A DNA stretch of 64,000 bases, taken from the NCBI GenBank assembly GCA_017163975.1, contig JAFFSR010000316.1, positions 189,001-253,000 on the forward strand. Direction: 5' to 3'. The position numbers and the translations under genes were made by a program. Origin of the DNA: Anastatus disparis (Eukaryota; Arthropoda; Insecta; Hymenoptera; Eupelmidae). The notes below the pieces were generated by a model that saw nothing but the letters and a program-made list of their open reading frames with translations, ran no database searches and had not been told where the DNA came from. Below, piece by piece: positions 12,848 to 25,547 of the stretch; within the stretch, counting starts at the first letter, position 1; the number at the start of each line of letters is the position of its first letter.

Positions 12848-14095
12848 TTTCTATTTATTAAGCCAATAAAATCTTAAAAACTACTCGATGGATTTACTTC
12901 AAATTTTCCATACAATTCAATTTTTTGATGAACTGGTGCGGAAGCTATTGGGAATTGGTTTTCTTAGCACAGTTTTTTTTAGAATCATTTTAAGAATTTT
13001 AAAAAAATTTCGATTTATCATTTTTTTTGTATTTTACGTAAACTACTCGAAGAATTTGTTCAAAAATTTGTATGAAACTTTATTTTGACTGCCAAAATTA
13101 TTAAAAATTTTGTAAACTAATTTTCTTAGCGCACTTTTAATTTTAGAGCATTTTTAAAATTTTTTAAAAAATTTTTATTTTTAATTTTTTTTTATTTTAC
13201 GAAAACCATTCGATTGATTTGCTCCAAAATTTGTATGCAATTAATTCGCTACTATCTGAAGAAAACAAGCTTTGGAATACTAATTTTCTCAGCGCAGTTT
13301 TAATTTTAGAGCACTTTGAAAATTTTCTAAAAAATTTTTATTTTTCATTTATTTTCTTTTTTGCGTTAACCATACTATAAATTTTCTCCAAAATTTTCAT
13401 ACAATTAATTCGCTATGGTCTGAAAAAAATAAGCTTTTGGAAACTAATTTTCTTAGCGTGGTTACAATTTTAGAGAATTTTAAAGATTTAAAAAAAAATT
13501 TCGATTCTTCTTTTCTTATTTTTTTTTATTCTACGTAAAGTATTCGATAGATTTGTTCTAAAAATTACAGGGAAATCATTTGCGACTGCCAAAAGAAGGG
13601 AAATTTTCAAAAATTGATTTTCATAGCGTAGTTTTAATTTTAGAGCATTTTTAAAATTTTTAAAAAGAAATTTTGAAAAGAAAATGTTATTTATTTAACC
13701 AGTTAGATCTCGAAAATTACTCGATGGATTTGCTTCAAATTTTGTATACCATCTATGTTTTTGTATAACTAGGCGGGAAGCTATAGAAAATTTGTATTCA
13801 TAGTGTATTTTTTTTATTATAGAGCCATTTTAAGAATTTGAAAAAATTTTCGATTTTTAATTTTTTTTTTGTATTTTACGTAAATTAATTGATGAGTTTG
13901 CTTTGAGATTTCCATGGGAATAATTTGCATCTGCCAAAAGAAGGATTACTTTTATAAACCGATCTTTTTAGCGTAGTTTTCTTTTTAGAAAATTTTAAAA
14001 ATTTTCATATTTTAGTATTTTTCCATTTTACGTAAAAATACGTAAAGTACTTGATAGAATTACTCTAAAATTTGTATACAAATTATTACCAAGCT
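12848..14095. repeat. Satellite-like tandem array, monomer about 165 bp (about 8 units)
   Basis: The unit start (ACTACTCGATGGATTTGCTTC and variants) recurs near 12886, 13040, 13207, 13370, 13540, 13716, 13886 and 14050. Each unit then carries a conserved TTTTCTTAGCG and TTTTAGAGCATTTT. Units are 65-85% alike by eye. The same array occurs at 37490-38105. The frames in it are spurious. Confidence 0.85.
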
Positions 14096-14740
14096 TAGTC
14101 GTGATAAAAAGATATCCACAAGATAATAGATCATTAACGTGAAAACTTTACTATATATTAAAAAATGAATTTTTCAATTATATCTTAATAAGTCAGAAAA
14201 GGTTTTGTAACATTTATAGGATATAATGTTATCGATGATAATACTTGTATTTCATTGGATAAAATGTAGTGGTTAACATTCAAATAAACCTTATTGAATT
14301 ATAATTTTAGTGATACAGAAACAGTAACAGCATCATGCCAATATGCTCATTTATTGGCATTTACCTATTTAAAATTTAGTTAAAAAATCTCTTTCAATGT
14401 TGAAAGCAATTTGTTGTAAAGTTGCTATAAACATGAACTGTAAGTTTGAAGAATTACCTTGATAAAATAATAATTTATAGTGATATTGCTGAAGAAGAAA
14501 AAATTACAGATATTAATAACTACGATGTTGAATTTGCTTTGAGATTTCCATGGGAATAATTTGCATCTGCCAAAAGAAGGATAACTTTTATAAACCGATC
14601 TTTTTAGCGTAGTTTTCATTTTAGAAAATTTTAGTCTGTTTTCACATTTTAATGCATATCTGCTGAAATTTAATTGCGACTGAAACGTGCGACAGATTTG
14701 TAACAGATTGCCAATCGAAACGTGCGATTCAAAGATAAGA
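14096..14740. other. AT-rich spacer with one displaced satellite fragment
   Basis: About 110 bp at 14528-14638 closely repeats 13900-14005 of the preceding array (GAGATTTCCATGGGAATAA), showing a local duplication. The rest has no supported feature. Confidence 0.6.
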
Positions 14741-14744
14741 ATAA

Positions 14745-15085
14745 ACGCGCAAATTTGCAGCAAAATCGAAGCAGTCTTCCGTAAGAATATTACAGCAGCA
14801 ATTTACTACAGAATTACATAAGAAAGACATAAGTTAAGTGCAATTATATGACGAGAATAAACACGCAAACTTGCAACAGAATCGAAGCAGTCTTCCGTAA
14901 GAATGTTGCAGCAGCACTTTACCCCAGAATTACATAAGTATGACATAAGTTGAGCGCAATTATATGACGAGAATAAACACGCATACTTGCAGCAGAATTG
15001 AAGCAGTCTTCCGTAAGAACCTTGCAGCAGCACTTTACCCCAGAATTAGATAAGAATTACATAAGTCAAGTGCAAATATATGCCC
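14745..15085. repeat. Tandem repeat, unit about 118 bp, nearly 3 copies
   Basis: GAAGCAGTCTTCCGTAAGAA recurs at about 14768, 14883 and 15000, each followed by TTGCAGCAGCA, ACAGAATTACATAAG and ATATGACGAGAATAAACACGC or variants. Copies are roughly 90% identical. Confidence 0.9.
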
Positions 15086-15191
15086 ACTAGTTATATATTA
15101 AAATCACATTTGAATAAATATAAAAAAATTAATGAAACTCAAAGAGCTCTATGAGAAAGCATTCCGCCAAAGCACTTGGCAGCGTTTTTGA

Positions 15192-15845
15192 AATTATGAT
15201 TGAAAATGTATCTAGGAGATATTCTTTATATGTTTATAAAATATAGAAGAATAAAAACGTGTTTCTGTATGTTTAAATGATACAGAACATACAAGAAGGG
15301 CCTAACTTGAATTATGCAACATTTTCATTATTTCAAATTTCCCGAAAAAATCTTATGAAAGCTACAAACAAGTTAATAAACATCGATAATATTGGAATAA
15401 AAAAGGCAAAACTTACAGATTTAAAATCTTTAATGCAATTTTTATCAACATTGCGCAAAATTAGTACAATAAAAATGTTTTTCCCTTCGTGAATGAAAAT
15501 GAGGATTCAAAAACTGAATGTTTTATTATATCTTGTATCATGTAAGTAAAAGTAAATAATAAATGTATTTCAAATAATCAAATGATTTTCTTATGATTTA
15601 TTCATCACGAAGCCTTAATTATTCATACAAAATTGGCAAAAAGGGCCTAACTCGAATTTTTGAACCTTCAAAATTTTTTTATCAACAATATTTAACTCGA
15701 AAATACCACTTGGACCTTTTGTATTAAAGTATAAATACTATAACGTTATAGTAAACTATAACGTTATAAAATATCACAATATTTTATAAAGCTGATATCA
15801 AGTTAAACAATTTTTTTTTAATTACTAGAAACTATACTTTTAGAG
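15192..15845 (+). repeat. Inverted-pair repeat, copy 2 (with 71-codon frame)
   Basis: Reverse-complement partner of 7067-7697. The 71-codon frame at 15277-15492 is open as in copy 1. A short duplication of TATAACGTTATAGTAAAC near 15738-15770 distinguishes this copy. Confidence 0.85.
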
Positions 15846-15869
15846 TTCATATCAAATGTCGTTGTTGCA

Positions 15870-16335
15870 AGATCACACCTGGAAGGTCACAGAAATATTT
15901 CTGATGAAATGCTCATTTAATATATTTTCAGAAATATTTCTGATAGATTTCAGAAATGTTACTGTTGTGAGATTACATTCGATAGATCACAGAAATACAT
16001 CATATGAAATACTTATTTAATATAATTTCAGAAAAGTACATATTAGATTTCAGGAATGTCACTGTCGTGAGATTACATTAGATAAGTCACATAAATAAAT
16101 CAAATGCAATACTCGTTTGATATATTTTCGGAAACAATTTTGTTAGATCTCAGAAATGTCACTGTTTTGAGATTGCATTCGATAGGCGACTGAAATATTT
16201 TTAATGAAACACTCGTTAAATATGTTTTATGGAACATTTCTGTCAGGTTACAGAAATTTTCGAATTGCAAAATAGCTTTTAAAATATTACCGAAATATTT
16301 CAAGAAAATAATCCATTTTATTTGTATTTTTTAAT
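15870..16335. repeat. Tandem repeat, unit about 98 bp, about 4.5 copies
   Basis: TCACAGAAATATTTCTGATGAAAT recurs in diverged form near 15892, 15994, 16085 and 16184, each followed by an AT block, TTTCAGAAATG and GAGATTACATTCGATAG. The spacing is 92-102 bp. It follows the inverted-pair repeat without a gap. Confidence 0.75.
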
Positions 16336-17076
16336 ATATCTGTAAGATGTCAGAAATATAGCGTCTGTAAGGTTTCAATTGAAATAGCCTGCAAATGGTT
16401 CTGGAACATATCTTGTATGATATTGCAGCTGTGTAATATGAGAAATTTTCTGCAACATCACAAACAATTCTACTCTTTTAGCAAGATTACAACTGGGGAG
16501 GTGTGATTTCATTTTGGACTAAAAAGAGGTGTCATTTAAAAAAAATATTTTGGTTTTAATTTTGTAGTAGCAGCACTGAAAAAATTGATTGTTAAATTAA
16601 AATAAATTATATAAATAAATTAATAAATGGATGTATATTAAAATTAATTAAAAAATTAATAGATTCATTAACTAAATAAAAATGATAAATTAATAAATGA
16701 AAATTTAGCACACAATTTAAATAAATGAATGCACTGAAATAAATAATTAATCCATCTAACTTTTTATCATAAAAGTAAAATTGTTGTTTGTTGGTTTTCT
16801 GGATGTTACCGTAAAATTAAATATATTTTAATATAGGCTGAAGACAATGTTACTAAAAAGATTTTGTTTAATAACTTAACCTTGATCTACAACGCAAAAT
16901 GCAAGGGGAGGGTAAAGTCGCGGCACTAAACGTCATGTTTTCGAATTGATAGGCCGCTCATAAAGATACGTTGAAAGCACAGTGTGGGTAGTTTGAAAAT
17001 TTTGTTCGTGCTTTAATGTTTATTAATGGATTGTAAGTCTTTTGTAGTTAAATTTAAAAAAAAAATTTTTTTATTA
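16336..17076. other. AT-rich spacer, nothing recognised
   Basis: No gene, RNA or repeat boundary that I can support; 16580-16760 is low-complexity ATTAAAT text. Confidence 0.5.
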
Positions 17077-17381
17077 CACTGAAAAAAATAAAATCTAGGA
17101 GTAAGAGGAAAAATCTATTTGATTCTTAGTTCTTGAATCAAATAGAAATCTAGTTGTACCTAATAACTATAATCAAGATGAATATTTATCATATTAAAGT
17201 TTAGTTGCTTCAAAAATATTTCTGCTAGGTGGTAGCAGGATATCTATTAGAAGGAAGTCGATATCATTGAAGCAGATTTTCCTCTAGAGTCAAGCGGAAT
17301 TCTACTATGGCTAAAAACAAAACGAAAATCTTCTACCACCAAGCGGATTCTCAGTGGTTATAGATTCTATTTTTTTCAGTG
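17077..17381. mobile_element. 305 bp MITE with CACTGAAAAAAAT ends
   Basis: The left end CACTGAAAAAAATAAAATCTA is matched in inverse by the right end (TAGATTCTATTTTTTTCAGTG). TA precedes the left end; the right flank reads TC, so a TA duplication has probably mutated. The ends resemble those of the elements at 33530 and 43338. Confidence 0.7.
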
Positions 17382-18149
17382 TCCATACGGTGATTTCCTG
17401 TATTAAATAGTTATTGTTAAATACAAAAAAAATCAATATAGAATATTAAATTCTGTAAAAAATTTTCAATAAAAATATGACAAAAATAGACAGTGTATGG
17501 CTAACTGAGGAAGATGCAATATTTTTAGAAGAAAATAAAAGTAAGATATTCATTTACATATTTTTTTACATTTTATATCATATCCTATATTATATTATAG
17601 TGAAACTACTTTTTTCTGGTTCTTCGCTTCTCCAGATTAGTGCATTTTTTAAATGTGCATAATTATGTTTAAATAAGAGTAGCAATTTTTTATTGGATTT
17701 TATGTAATTAGTACTCATTATTATTGATAAGCTTTTTTTGGCCTTATTTTTTGGAAAAATCAACAAGAAAAATTCTATATGATAATAATAAATAGCTTTA
17801 AAGAAAATTTCAAATAACTTATTGATCAATAGACTTAAAATAATGAAATTCACTATAGTAAAACACAACAAAAAAAAATTTATAAATAGGTAAACCCGAT
17901 CACAAATTTTAATTTAAATAGGAAATAAACCACTAACTAAATCAGCAATTTTTAATTTTACATTACTTGATTTAAGATTAGGTATAACAAAAAATTTACT
18001 TGTTAAATTTCACTTTTTTCACTTCAATCACAAGCATAAAAGAAAATTCACAAAATTGTAGGTTTAATGACCACGTGGCTATTCTTATAGTCTGCAATGG
18101 CCTTTCGCTAATAACTTCATTAACATTTACTAATTTCTCATATATATAT
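17382..18149. other. AT-rich spacer with a promoter-like relic
   Basis: At 18060-18110 the text ACCACGTGGCTATTCTTATAG is a diverged copy of the CACGTG/TATA-like segment at 2030-2065. Nothing else is supported; the open frames at 17477 and 17590 are low-complexity. Confidence 0.4.
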
Positions 18150-19807
18150 GGGGCGTTTCATATCAACTCACCTGGTCAAAAAATAAAAATCGCTAAAAAT
18201 CTGGGAAAATGTTCTATTTGATACCCAAAATACCCAAAAAAATTTTTAGAGCTCTAGGTCAAAGAGGTCAAGAGCAAGAGGTCATGGAGTTTTGTGATTT
18301 TTTCAATTTTTTTGTAAAATCATCATTTTTAATATTTTTTTATTAAAAAACTAAAGGTTTTAGAAAAAAATGTATAAAGACATTTTTTGTTGGAAATTAT
18401 GTGTAGAAACTATACAAATTTTTTCCAATCCCAAAGTTGCTATCTTCTGATTGGTCCATTATATATTTTGATGTGATTTTCAATAACTTTTCTTCGCCAA
18501 GGTTGATTTTACTCATTTGGCACTAAAAGTTTGTAATTTTTATAACCTTTCACTGAAATTTTCCCCTACATGGTAAAATAACTCTACAGGCAGTTATGGT
18601 ACTTTTTATTTAAGGTATCAAGACTGAGTTTTAAGCCTGAAAAAAAATGAAATTGAAATGTAGTCATAATTTGTTTTTGTAATGATATTAATTAATAAAA
18701 CTTCTTTTTACCTTAAATATATATTAAATACAAGACTTTGACCTAAAAATAATTTTAAAAACCCCATCCGTTGGTTAAAATCCTTTGCTCTTGTCGATAA
18801 CTTGATTTTAAAAATTTTTTACTTACCGTAGAGTTTCTCAGCTAATTTTCAATTAATTGACCTGAAAATTTCCAGAGATCTCTAATTTATATATCTTCAC
18901 AAAATAATAGTTTTAGTTTTAGGAAAAAAAAATAATTTCTAAGTTTGGTTTAGAAAAAGTTGAAAAAAATCTATATTTTTGTGAATTTCATACAAGTAAT
19001 TCAGTTCAACATTTACTTTAACTTATCTTATCAAAATTCCAGAACTATTATTTTGTGAAGATATATAAATTAAAGATCTCTGGAAATTTTCAGGTCAATT
19101 AATTGAAAATTAGCTGAGAAACTCTACGGTAAGTAAAAAAATTTTTAAAATCAAGTTATCGACAAGAGCAAAGGATTTTAACCAACGGATGGGGTTTTTT
19201 AAAATTATTTTTAGATCAAAGTCTTGTATTTAATATATATTTAAGGTAAAAAGAAGTTTTATTAATTAATATCATTACAAAAACAAATTATGACTACATT
19301 TCAATTTCATTTTTTTTTCAGGCTTAAAACTCAGTCTTGATACCTTAAATAAAAAGTACCATAACTGCCTGTAGAGTTATTTTACCATGTAGGGGAAAAT
19401 TTCAGTGAAAGGTTATAAAAATTACAAACTTTTAGTGCCAAATGAGTAAAATCAACCTTGGCGAAGAAAAGTTATTGAAAATCACATCAAAATATATAAT
19501 GGACCAATCAGAAGATAGCAACTTTGGGATTGGAAAAAATTTGTATAGTTTCTACACATAATTTCCAACAAAAAATGTCTTTATACATTTTTTTCTAAAA
19601 CCTTTAGTTTTTTAATAAAAAAATATTAAAAATGATGATTTTAACAAAAAATTGAAAAATCACAAAACTCCATGACCTCTTGCTCTTGACCTCTTTGACC
19701 TAGAGCTCTAAAAATTTTTTTGGGTATTTTGGGTATCAAATAGAACATTTTCCCAGATTTTTAGCGATTTTTATTTTTTGACCAGGTGAGTTGATATGAA
19801 ACGCCCC
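18150..19807. mobile_element. 1.66 kb near-perfect palindromic foldback element
   Basis: GGGGCGTTTCATATCAACTC at the left is mirrored by the last 20 bases at the right. Arms of about 770 bp (18150-18915 and 19040-19807) stay above 95% identity by eye and leave a loop of about 125 bp. The element lies in an (AT)n context, so a TA or TATA duplication cannot be distinguished. No coding capacity. Confidence 0.9.
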
Positions 19808-19840
<33 letters not shown>

Positions 19841-20040
19841 TTTAATAACTTTGTATTTGGCATAATAATAAAATAAATGTTTTGTTGAATTGCTTTTAAA
19901 AATTATAATATTGTATGAATATGTATTTAATTATCCAGAAAAGTTTGTTGTAAATAGAACATAAATATTTTTAATGATTGCATTATTTACAATCATTCAT
20001 AGTTATTTACAAATATTTACAGTTTTTACATTTAAATACT
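19808..20040. repeat. (TA)n tract followed by AT-rich spacer
   Basis: About 28 bp of alternating TA at 19808-19835, then AT-rich text. At 19970-20030 there are a few decamers of the TTATTTACAG type seen in the 43-51 kb element. Confidence 0.6.
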
Positions 20041-20345
20041 GTTGAAGGTATCAGGACGGATTTTAGGTCTGAAAAAAAATTCAAATGTAGTCATAATTTT
20101 TATCCTAATGATGTTAATTAATAAAAATTCTTCTTACCTTAAATATATATTAAATATAAGACTTCAATCCATTAATAATTTTAAAAAACCTCATCCGATG
20201 TTTTGTGTTATGTGTATATATATAATTGCCAAAAATAACCATTATCAAACCGTTACATCATTTTCAAAAAATTTTATTATGATTTTTTATCTTATTACAA
20301 TTAATTCATAGAGTTTTTCATAATTTCTTATATTTTTCAGTTTTC
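20041..20345. repeat. Diverged partial copy of the 18150-19807 palindrome arm
   Basis: AAGGTATCAGGACGGATTTTAGG through TTAAATATAAGACTT follows the same order as 18612-18740 of the palindrome with about 80% identity, then drifts. The 89-codon frame across it (20042-20311) is therefore repeat-derived. Confidence 0.65.
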
Positions 20346-20464
20346 AAAAGTAAAAATACAATGAATTAAATTAGTTAATACAAAAGTAATTCTTTTGTGA
20401 ATATTTAAAGAAAAAGTTCATTTGAAATAAATAAAAATTTTTAAAAGATTTTAAATTTTTAATA

Positions 20465-21849
20465 ATGGGTTTGATTAAGGTTGTATGGGCTATACAGTCT
20501 GTATCAAAAGTTAGTTTCTTAGAAAATTGTCTATATTTTTTGGTAGAAAGTAATTATCTAATTTTTAGCTTAGTAACTTATTAGATAATACTAAAACAAT
20601 CATTTTAAACTTTGTTTCATTTAAATATAATGAATTATTAAAGAGTTATAACATTTTAAAGTTTATAAATTTTACACAAATCTAATGCAATCATAAATAA
20701 TAATGCCAAACTTTCAAAAATGATTTTATTTGACTGCAACAAAGTTTATTTTGTTTAGTTTAAAATTTAGAATCTAATGACGAGGATGGAATTTTGATTT
20801 TTATTTTCTATTAAAATTTATTGCTAATTTTCTATGATGAAACAGTAAGCACCGTCTGAGACATATACATTTTTTCGCAGAAAATTAGCAATAAATTTTA
20901 ATAGAAAATAAAAATCAAAATTCCATCCTCGTCAATAGATTCTAAATTTTAAACTGAACAAAATAAACTTTGTTGCAGTCAAATAAAACCATTTTTGAAA
21001 GTTTGGCATTATTATTTATGATTGCATTAGATTTGTGTAAAATTTATAAACTTTAAAATGTTATAACTCTTTAATAATTCATTACATTTTAATGAAACAA
21101 AGTTTAAAATGATTGTTTTAATATTATCTAATAAGTTACTAAACTGAAAATTGAATAATTACTTTCTACCGAAAAATATAGACGATTTTCTAAAAAACTA
21201 ACTTTTGACACAGACTGTATAGCCCATACAACCTTAAGAAAGATAAATTGATTTTCAAAGGACAAGAATTCCATAATGGAATTGCTTTTATGTTAACTGA
21301 TATTAATCTACTAGGATTTAATAAAATGTTAAGAGGGTTTACCTCATTTTATATACAAACAACTTCACCAATTCAAAAACTGCCATATATTAATTCAGTA
21401 CTGACTGATAAAGAAGTATTATTTTCCGGAAATTTTGAAAAAGGTCACTGGATTTGTATGTATTATAATAATGAAATAACTCATATATATGACAGTTTAA
21501 ATCTTAAATATCTATAAGATGAGCATAAGACTTATATAAACAGATTATTTCCAAACAAATTAGAATTGAGCATAGTTTTCAAAACAGTACAATCACAAAC
21601 AAATAATTATGATTGCAGCCTTTTTGCAATTGCTTTTGCGGTTGCAATACTTTATAATTTATGTCCATGTTGTTAATGATATGATATTTCTCAAATACGA
21701 TTACATTTATTAGGAATTTTTGAAACGCAACAAATAAGAATGCTTCCACTTTTACATAATTATAATTATACAAATATTAATTACGATAATCCATCGGACA
21801 TGATGAAAAAAAGTTTTGTCATGAACCACATTTCAATGAAATACCATTA
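20465..21849 (+). pseudogene. Ulp1/C48-type cysteine protease pseudogene, split by a MITE
   Basis: From 21238 the frame encodes a C48-family fold remnant: GHWICMYYN supplies the likely catalytic His, THIYDSL the Asp, and after a stop at 21515-21517 the same frame continues to NNYDCSLFAIAFAVA with the likely catalytic Cys near 21616. Further stops follow that segment (TAATGA near 21675), and the frame ends near 21849. The MITE at 20479-21233 sits after only four codons from an ATG at 20465, and the frame matches on both sides. Such proteases deconjugate SUMO-like proteins or are carried by transposons; which applied here is unknown. Confidence 0.65.
20479..21233. mobile_element. 755 bp TIR element flanked by TTAA (piggyBac-like target)
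   Basis: The ends read GGTTGTATGGGCTATACAG in inverse orientation and the arms (about 360 bp each) pair along nearly their whole length, with a small loop near 20850. TTAA lies directly outside both ends (20475-20478 and 21234-21237). TTAA duplication is typical of piggyBac and a few other groups; assignment to piggyBac is an inference as the ends lack CCC/GGG. Confidence 0.85.
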
Positions 21850-22217
21850 AATTTAAATATCGCACGGTGCTCATGAGAAAGTTTAAATACAAATTAAATA
21901 TATGTTACGTCACAACGTATCCTTATATATTATTTTTAACTTACAATTGTTAAAATATCTTTTTACTAACATGATATTGATGAACTAATTAAACAATCAT
22001 CGAACAATAAAAGAATGTGTTAACCTAAGCAGTAAAGAAACTTTAAGTTGATATTAAGCAACAAAATTCGTTGCTTCAAAATTACTAAATCATAAAACAA
22101 GCAAGATCCACTTATTTTGTTATGAAATCATGTCAAGATAAATCTTATAAAAGCCAACTGCAATGAACGACAGCGGGCACTACCCCAGGATCATCGTTGG
22201 TACCAAGTCGTAAATCC
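21850..22217. other. AT-rich spacer, nothing recognised
   Basis: No supported gene or repeat. Confidence 0.5.
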
Positions 22218-22288
22218 TGTAATTCAAATTCAAATTCAAATTCAAATTCAAATTCAAATTCAAATTCAAATTCAAATTCAAATTCAAA
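22218..22288. repeat. (AATTCA)n hexamer microsatellite
   Basis: About 11-12 perfect hexamers in a row. Confidence 0.95.
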
Positions 22289-22724
22289 TAAAGTTATTGT
22301 ATTCAATATTTAATTATTTTTACAAGTGTCAATAAATATCTTAAAAGTTTCTTATATTCGACTCGAGTCTTATTTCAAATCGTGCCTATATCTATTCTTT
22401 GTCTGTCTGTATCCAGCCTTCGTCTACTTGAATCAATCAAGGTAAGAATATTCATTTTATATATACTTTATTCAAATACTCTAAATAAATATTCTTCAAT
22501 ATACTTCAATGGTGAGAAACGGTTTATTCAATTAAATATTGGTGGAGTTCAATTCACCACTAGATTATACATATATTTATATTTCATAATTATAATTTAA
22601 TAATTAATTCAATTATTCCAAATTAATTCAAATTCATATTTAAAATCTTATAAAAACATTCAACATAATAAAATCATACACTTTTAATTAGTCCTGGTGA
22701 AAGCCAGGACTTAACATATAACTC
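22289..22724. other. AT-rich spacer with a short hairpin
   Basis: GTCCTGG/CCAGGAC pair at 22693-22713. The 72-codon frame at 22382-22600 has no recognisable motif. Confidence 0.4.
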
Positions 22725-25515
22725 CGAAATTTCATCTAAAAATGATTTCTAAGCCCATTACATAATTTAGACATCATTTTTAAAATCGTTTTACATGACC
22801 GATTTGGAGAAAAATAGGTAAGAATGAATAACAAAATTCAAAACCAAATAATTCTATTTTATTAATAAAAAAAATGTTCAAAAGTGTTTGAAACGTAGGT
22901 ATGACAGTAAAAATTTAATAAAATTGAAGAATATCTGCCTTATTTTATGGAACTATTGAGCTCAAATTTTATAATTAATGTCGAAAAATAGTTCTGTAGC
23001 TATTTACGTATAGATACATAGTATTCAAAGAATGTAAATATTTACATCGATGACATTTGTTAATATACACTTTAAGTAGTAATTTGAAACTTGCACAACT
23101 AATAAGGAAAGGTCTTCACACCTCTAGGAAACACATTTGGCTAGAAGTTATACTAAATTAAATATTTCTACATATTTTCTTGAAATTTTCAGCATGTAAC
23201 ACATGATAAATTTTCACACTATTTAATTAGCAAATTAGAACATTCATGGAAGATTTTCGGAATACTGAAACGGAAGATTCGAAACATTTCATAAACTTTT
23301 CATGGAATATGCATGGAAGATTTTAAGAATTTTTCATGAAATTTTCCATAAAGTATTTCTGGAAGATTTTAGAAATCTATCGTTATTTGATTTTAGTAAT
23401 CTATGGAGTATTTATGGAAGAATCGTAGAATATTAGCACGGAAGATTTGGAATATTTCAGAAATCTTCCATAAAATATTTCTCTAATATTCGTATGTCCT
23501 TGATTCTTTTTATATTAGGATATTCCATGGAATATTCTTGAAAGATTTCAAGAATATTTTAATGTAAAGTTTGGGTAATCTCTCATCTTTCATGAAATGT
23601 TCCTGGAAGATTTTTGGAAGATTTCGATGACAGAATTTCAGATCCACTACAAAATATTTCTGGCATATTTCATGAAAGGTTTTAAAAGGCTGTGAGGGGA
23701 TAGTATATATATTATATAATGACACATTATACTCATACATCAATACATATACGCATACATAAACATTGGCATTTAGTTATAAAATCGCATTTACATATTC
23801 GCTTCTACTGTACACAACAAAGTGCCGACCCTTTCGCTTATACAGTAAGAAAGGTATCGTCCAACCACTTGGGGAGAAAACTCTTATTTATCGGACATCC
23901 CCCTATTGATGTTACTTAAGTACTTCCGTAACATTCCGCGCAACCTTCCAACGAAAACTTCATGGAAACCTACTAGAATCTTTCATGCAATATTCCACTG
24001 GAAGATTACTTAAATCTTTCTATAAAATATTTAGTAGAATATTACTGGAAGATTTATGTAATATTCCGCTGTACGATTTTAAAGTTTTTTGGAATCTTCC
24101 AGCGAAATATTTATGGAATCTTCCTAAAATCTTTAATGAAATATTTCACTGAAAGATTACTTAAATCTTTTTATGAAATATTTCGTGGAATATTACTGGA
24201 AGATTTATGTAATATTCTGCTGTACGATTTTAAAGTTTTTCGGAATCTTCCAGCGAAATGTTTATGGAATCTTCCTAAAATCTTTCATGAAATATTCCAG
24301 TGCAAGACTACTGAAATCTTTCCATAAAAAATTTCGTGGAATATTTCACTGGGAGTTTACTTAAACCTTTCTGTAAAATATTCCATGATATTTTCAAAAG
24401 ATTTATGTAATATTCCACTGCATAATTTTAAAGTTTTTTGGAATCTTCATGAAATATTGCACTGGAGGATTACTTAAACCTTGCAATGAAATATTTTGTG
24501 GAATATTTCTAGAAGATTTATGTAATATTCGACTTTACGATTTTGAAGTTTTTCGAAGTCTTTCAGCGATATGTTTATCGAACATTCCTGGAATCTTTCA
24601 TGAAATATTCCATTGGAATATTTGATAAATATTACATGTAATATTTCATGAAATATTCCAGAAATCTTCCGTGAAGATTTAATGGAATGTTTCAAAAATG
24701 TTTTTGAACATTTCTTTGGAATATTCCATAAATATTCCTGGAAGCTTTCAATGGAAGATGTCTGTGGAATATTTTGAAATATTCCGTGAAGAATTTCTAG
24801 AATCTGCATGAAAAGTTTCATTAAAATATTCTAGTGGAAGATTTCGAAATATTTCAGTGAAATTTTCCATGCTATGTGAGCTATAACTTTTGAACTAGGC
24901 AAGACTTTCTGATGCAATAAAACTTCAATCAAAGTATTAAACTTATACTCTCATTTATCTTTTTTATATTTTTCTGTGAGTTTTAGTTTTTTGGTTAATC
25001 AAGTTTTTATAAGCGCTTCTATTTACTATATTTTCGAAAAATAGCTTTATCTTAGTCTCTGGTTGCATTAGACGAAAAAAAAGGACATGGATTTATTTTT
25101 TTTCATTAAAGAATCGTAACCTGCAGTATCAGCCAAATCTTCAACAAATTAAAGAATATATCAGAAGATGGTATCGATGTAAATATTTGGATTCTTTGAA
25201 CACTCTGTATCCATACAAAAGTAGCTATAGAATTATTTTTCGATAATATTTTTGATATTTGAGCCCAACAACTTTATAGCATAAGGCCAATATTCTTCAA
25301 TTTTATTATATTTTTACTATTGTACCCACGTTTCGATCACTTTTGAGCATTTTTTTTAAATAAAATAAAATTTTTTGGTTTTGAATTATTCTTTTGATTC
25401 TTATATATTTTTCTCCAAATCGACTATGTAAATCTAAAAATCATGCCTAAATGTTTATAATGGGCCTAGAAAACATTCTCAAAAGGGATTTTGAAGTGGC
25501 ATTAAGTTTTTATTT
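22725..25515. mobile_element. 2.8 kb foldback element with a repeat-filled centre
   Basis: Text from 22725 to about 23065 (TAAAAATGATT, then CGATTTGGAGAAAAAT, then AAATATTTACATCGAT) is repeated in inverse at about 25145-25510 with about 75% identity. The arms are old. The centre (23225-24880) is almost entirely the degenerate array listed separately. End bases and duplication are unresolved. Confidence 0.6.
23225..24880. repeat. Degenerate array of GAATATTCCATGGAAGATT-like motifs
   Basis: Short palindromic motifs built on TTCCATGAAATATTCC and GGAAGATTT recur throughout. Within 23985-24600 a higher-order unit of about 150 bp is visible: GAAGATTACTTAAATCTTT at 24001, 24152 and 24302 (diverged), each followed by GATTTATGTAATATTC and CGATTTTAAAGTTTTT. 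Text at 23690-23940 interrupts the array. The open frames here (24136, 24173, 24474) are repeat artefacts. Confidence 0.75.
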
Positions 25516-25547
25516 AAATTTACTCTAAAGCACCGTGATCGCCAAGA

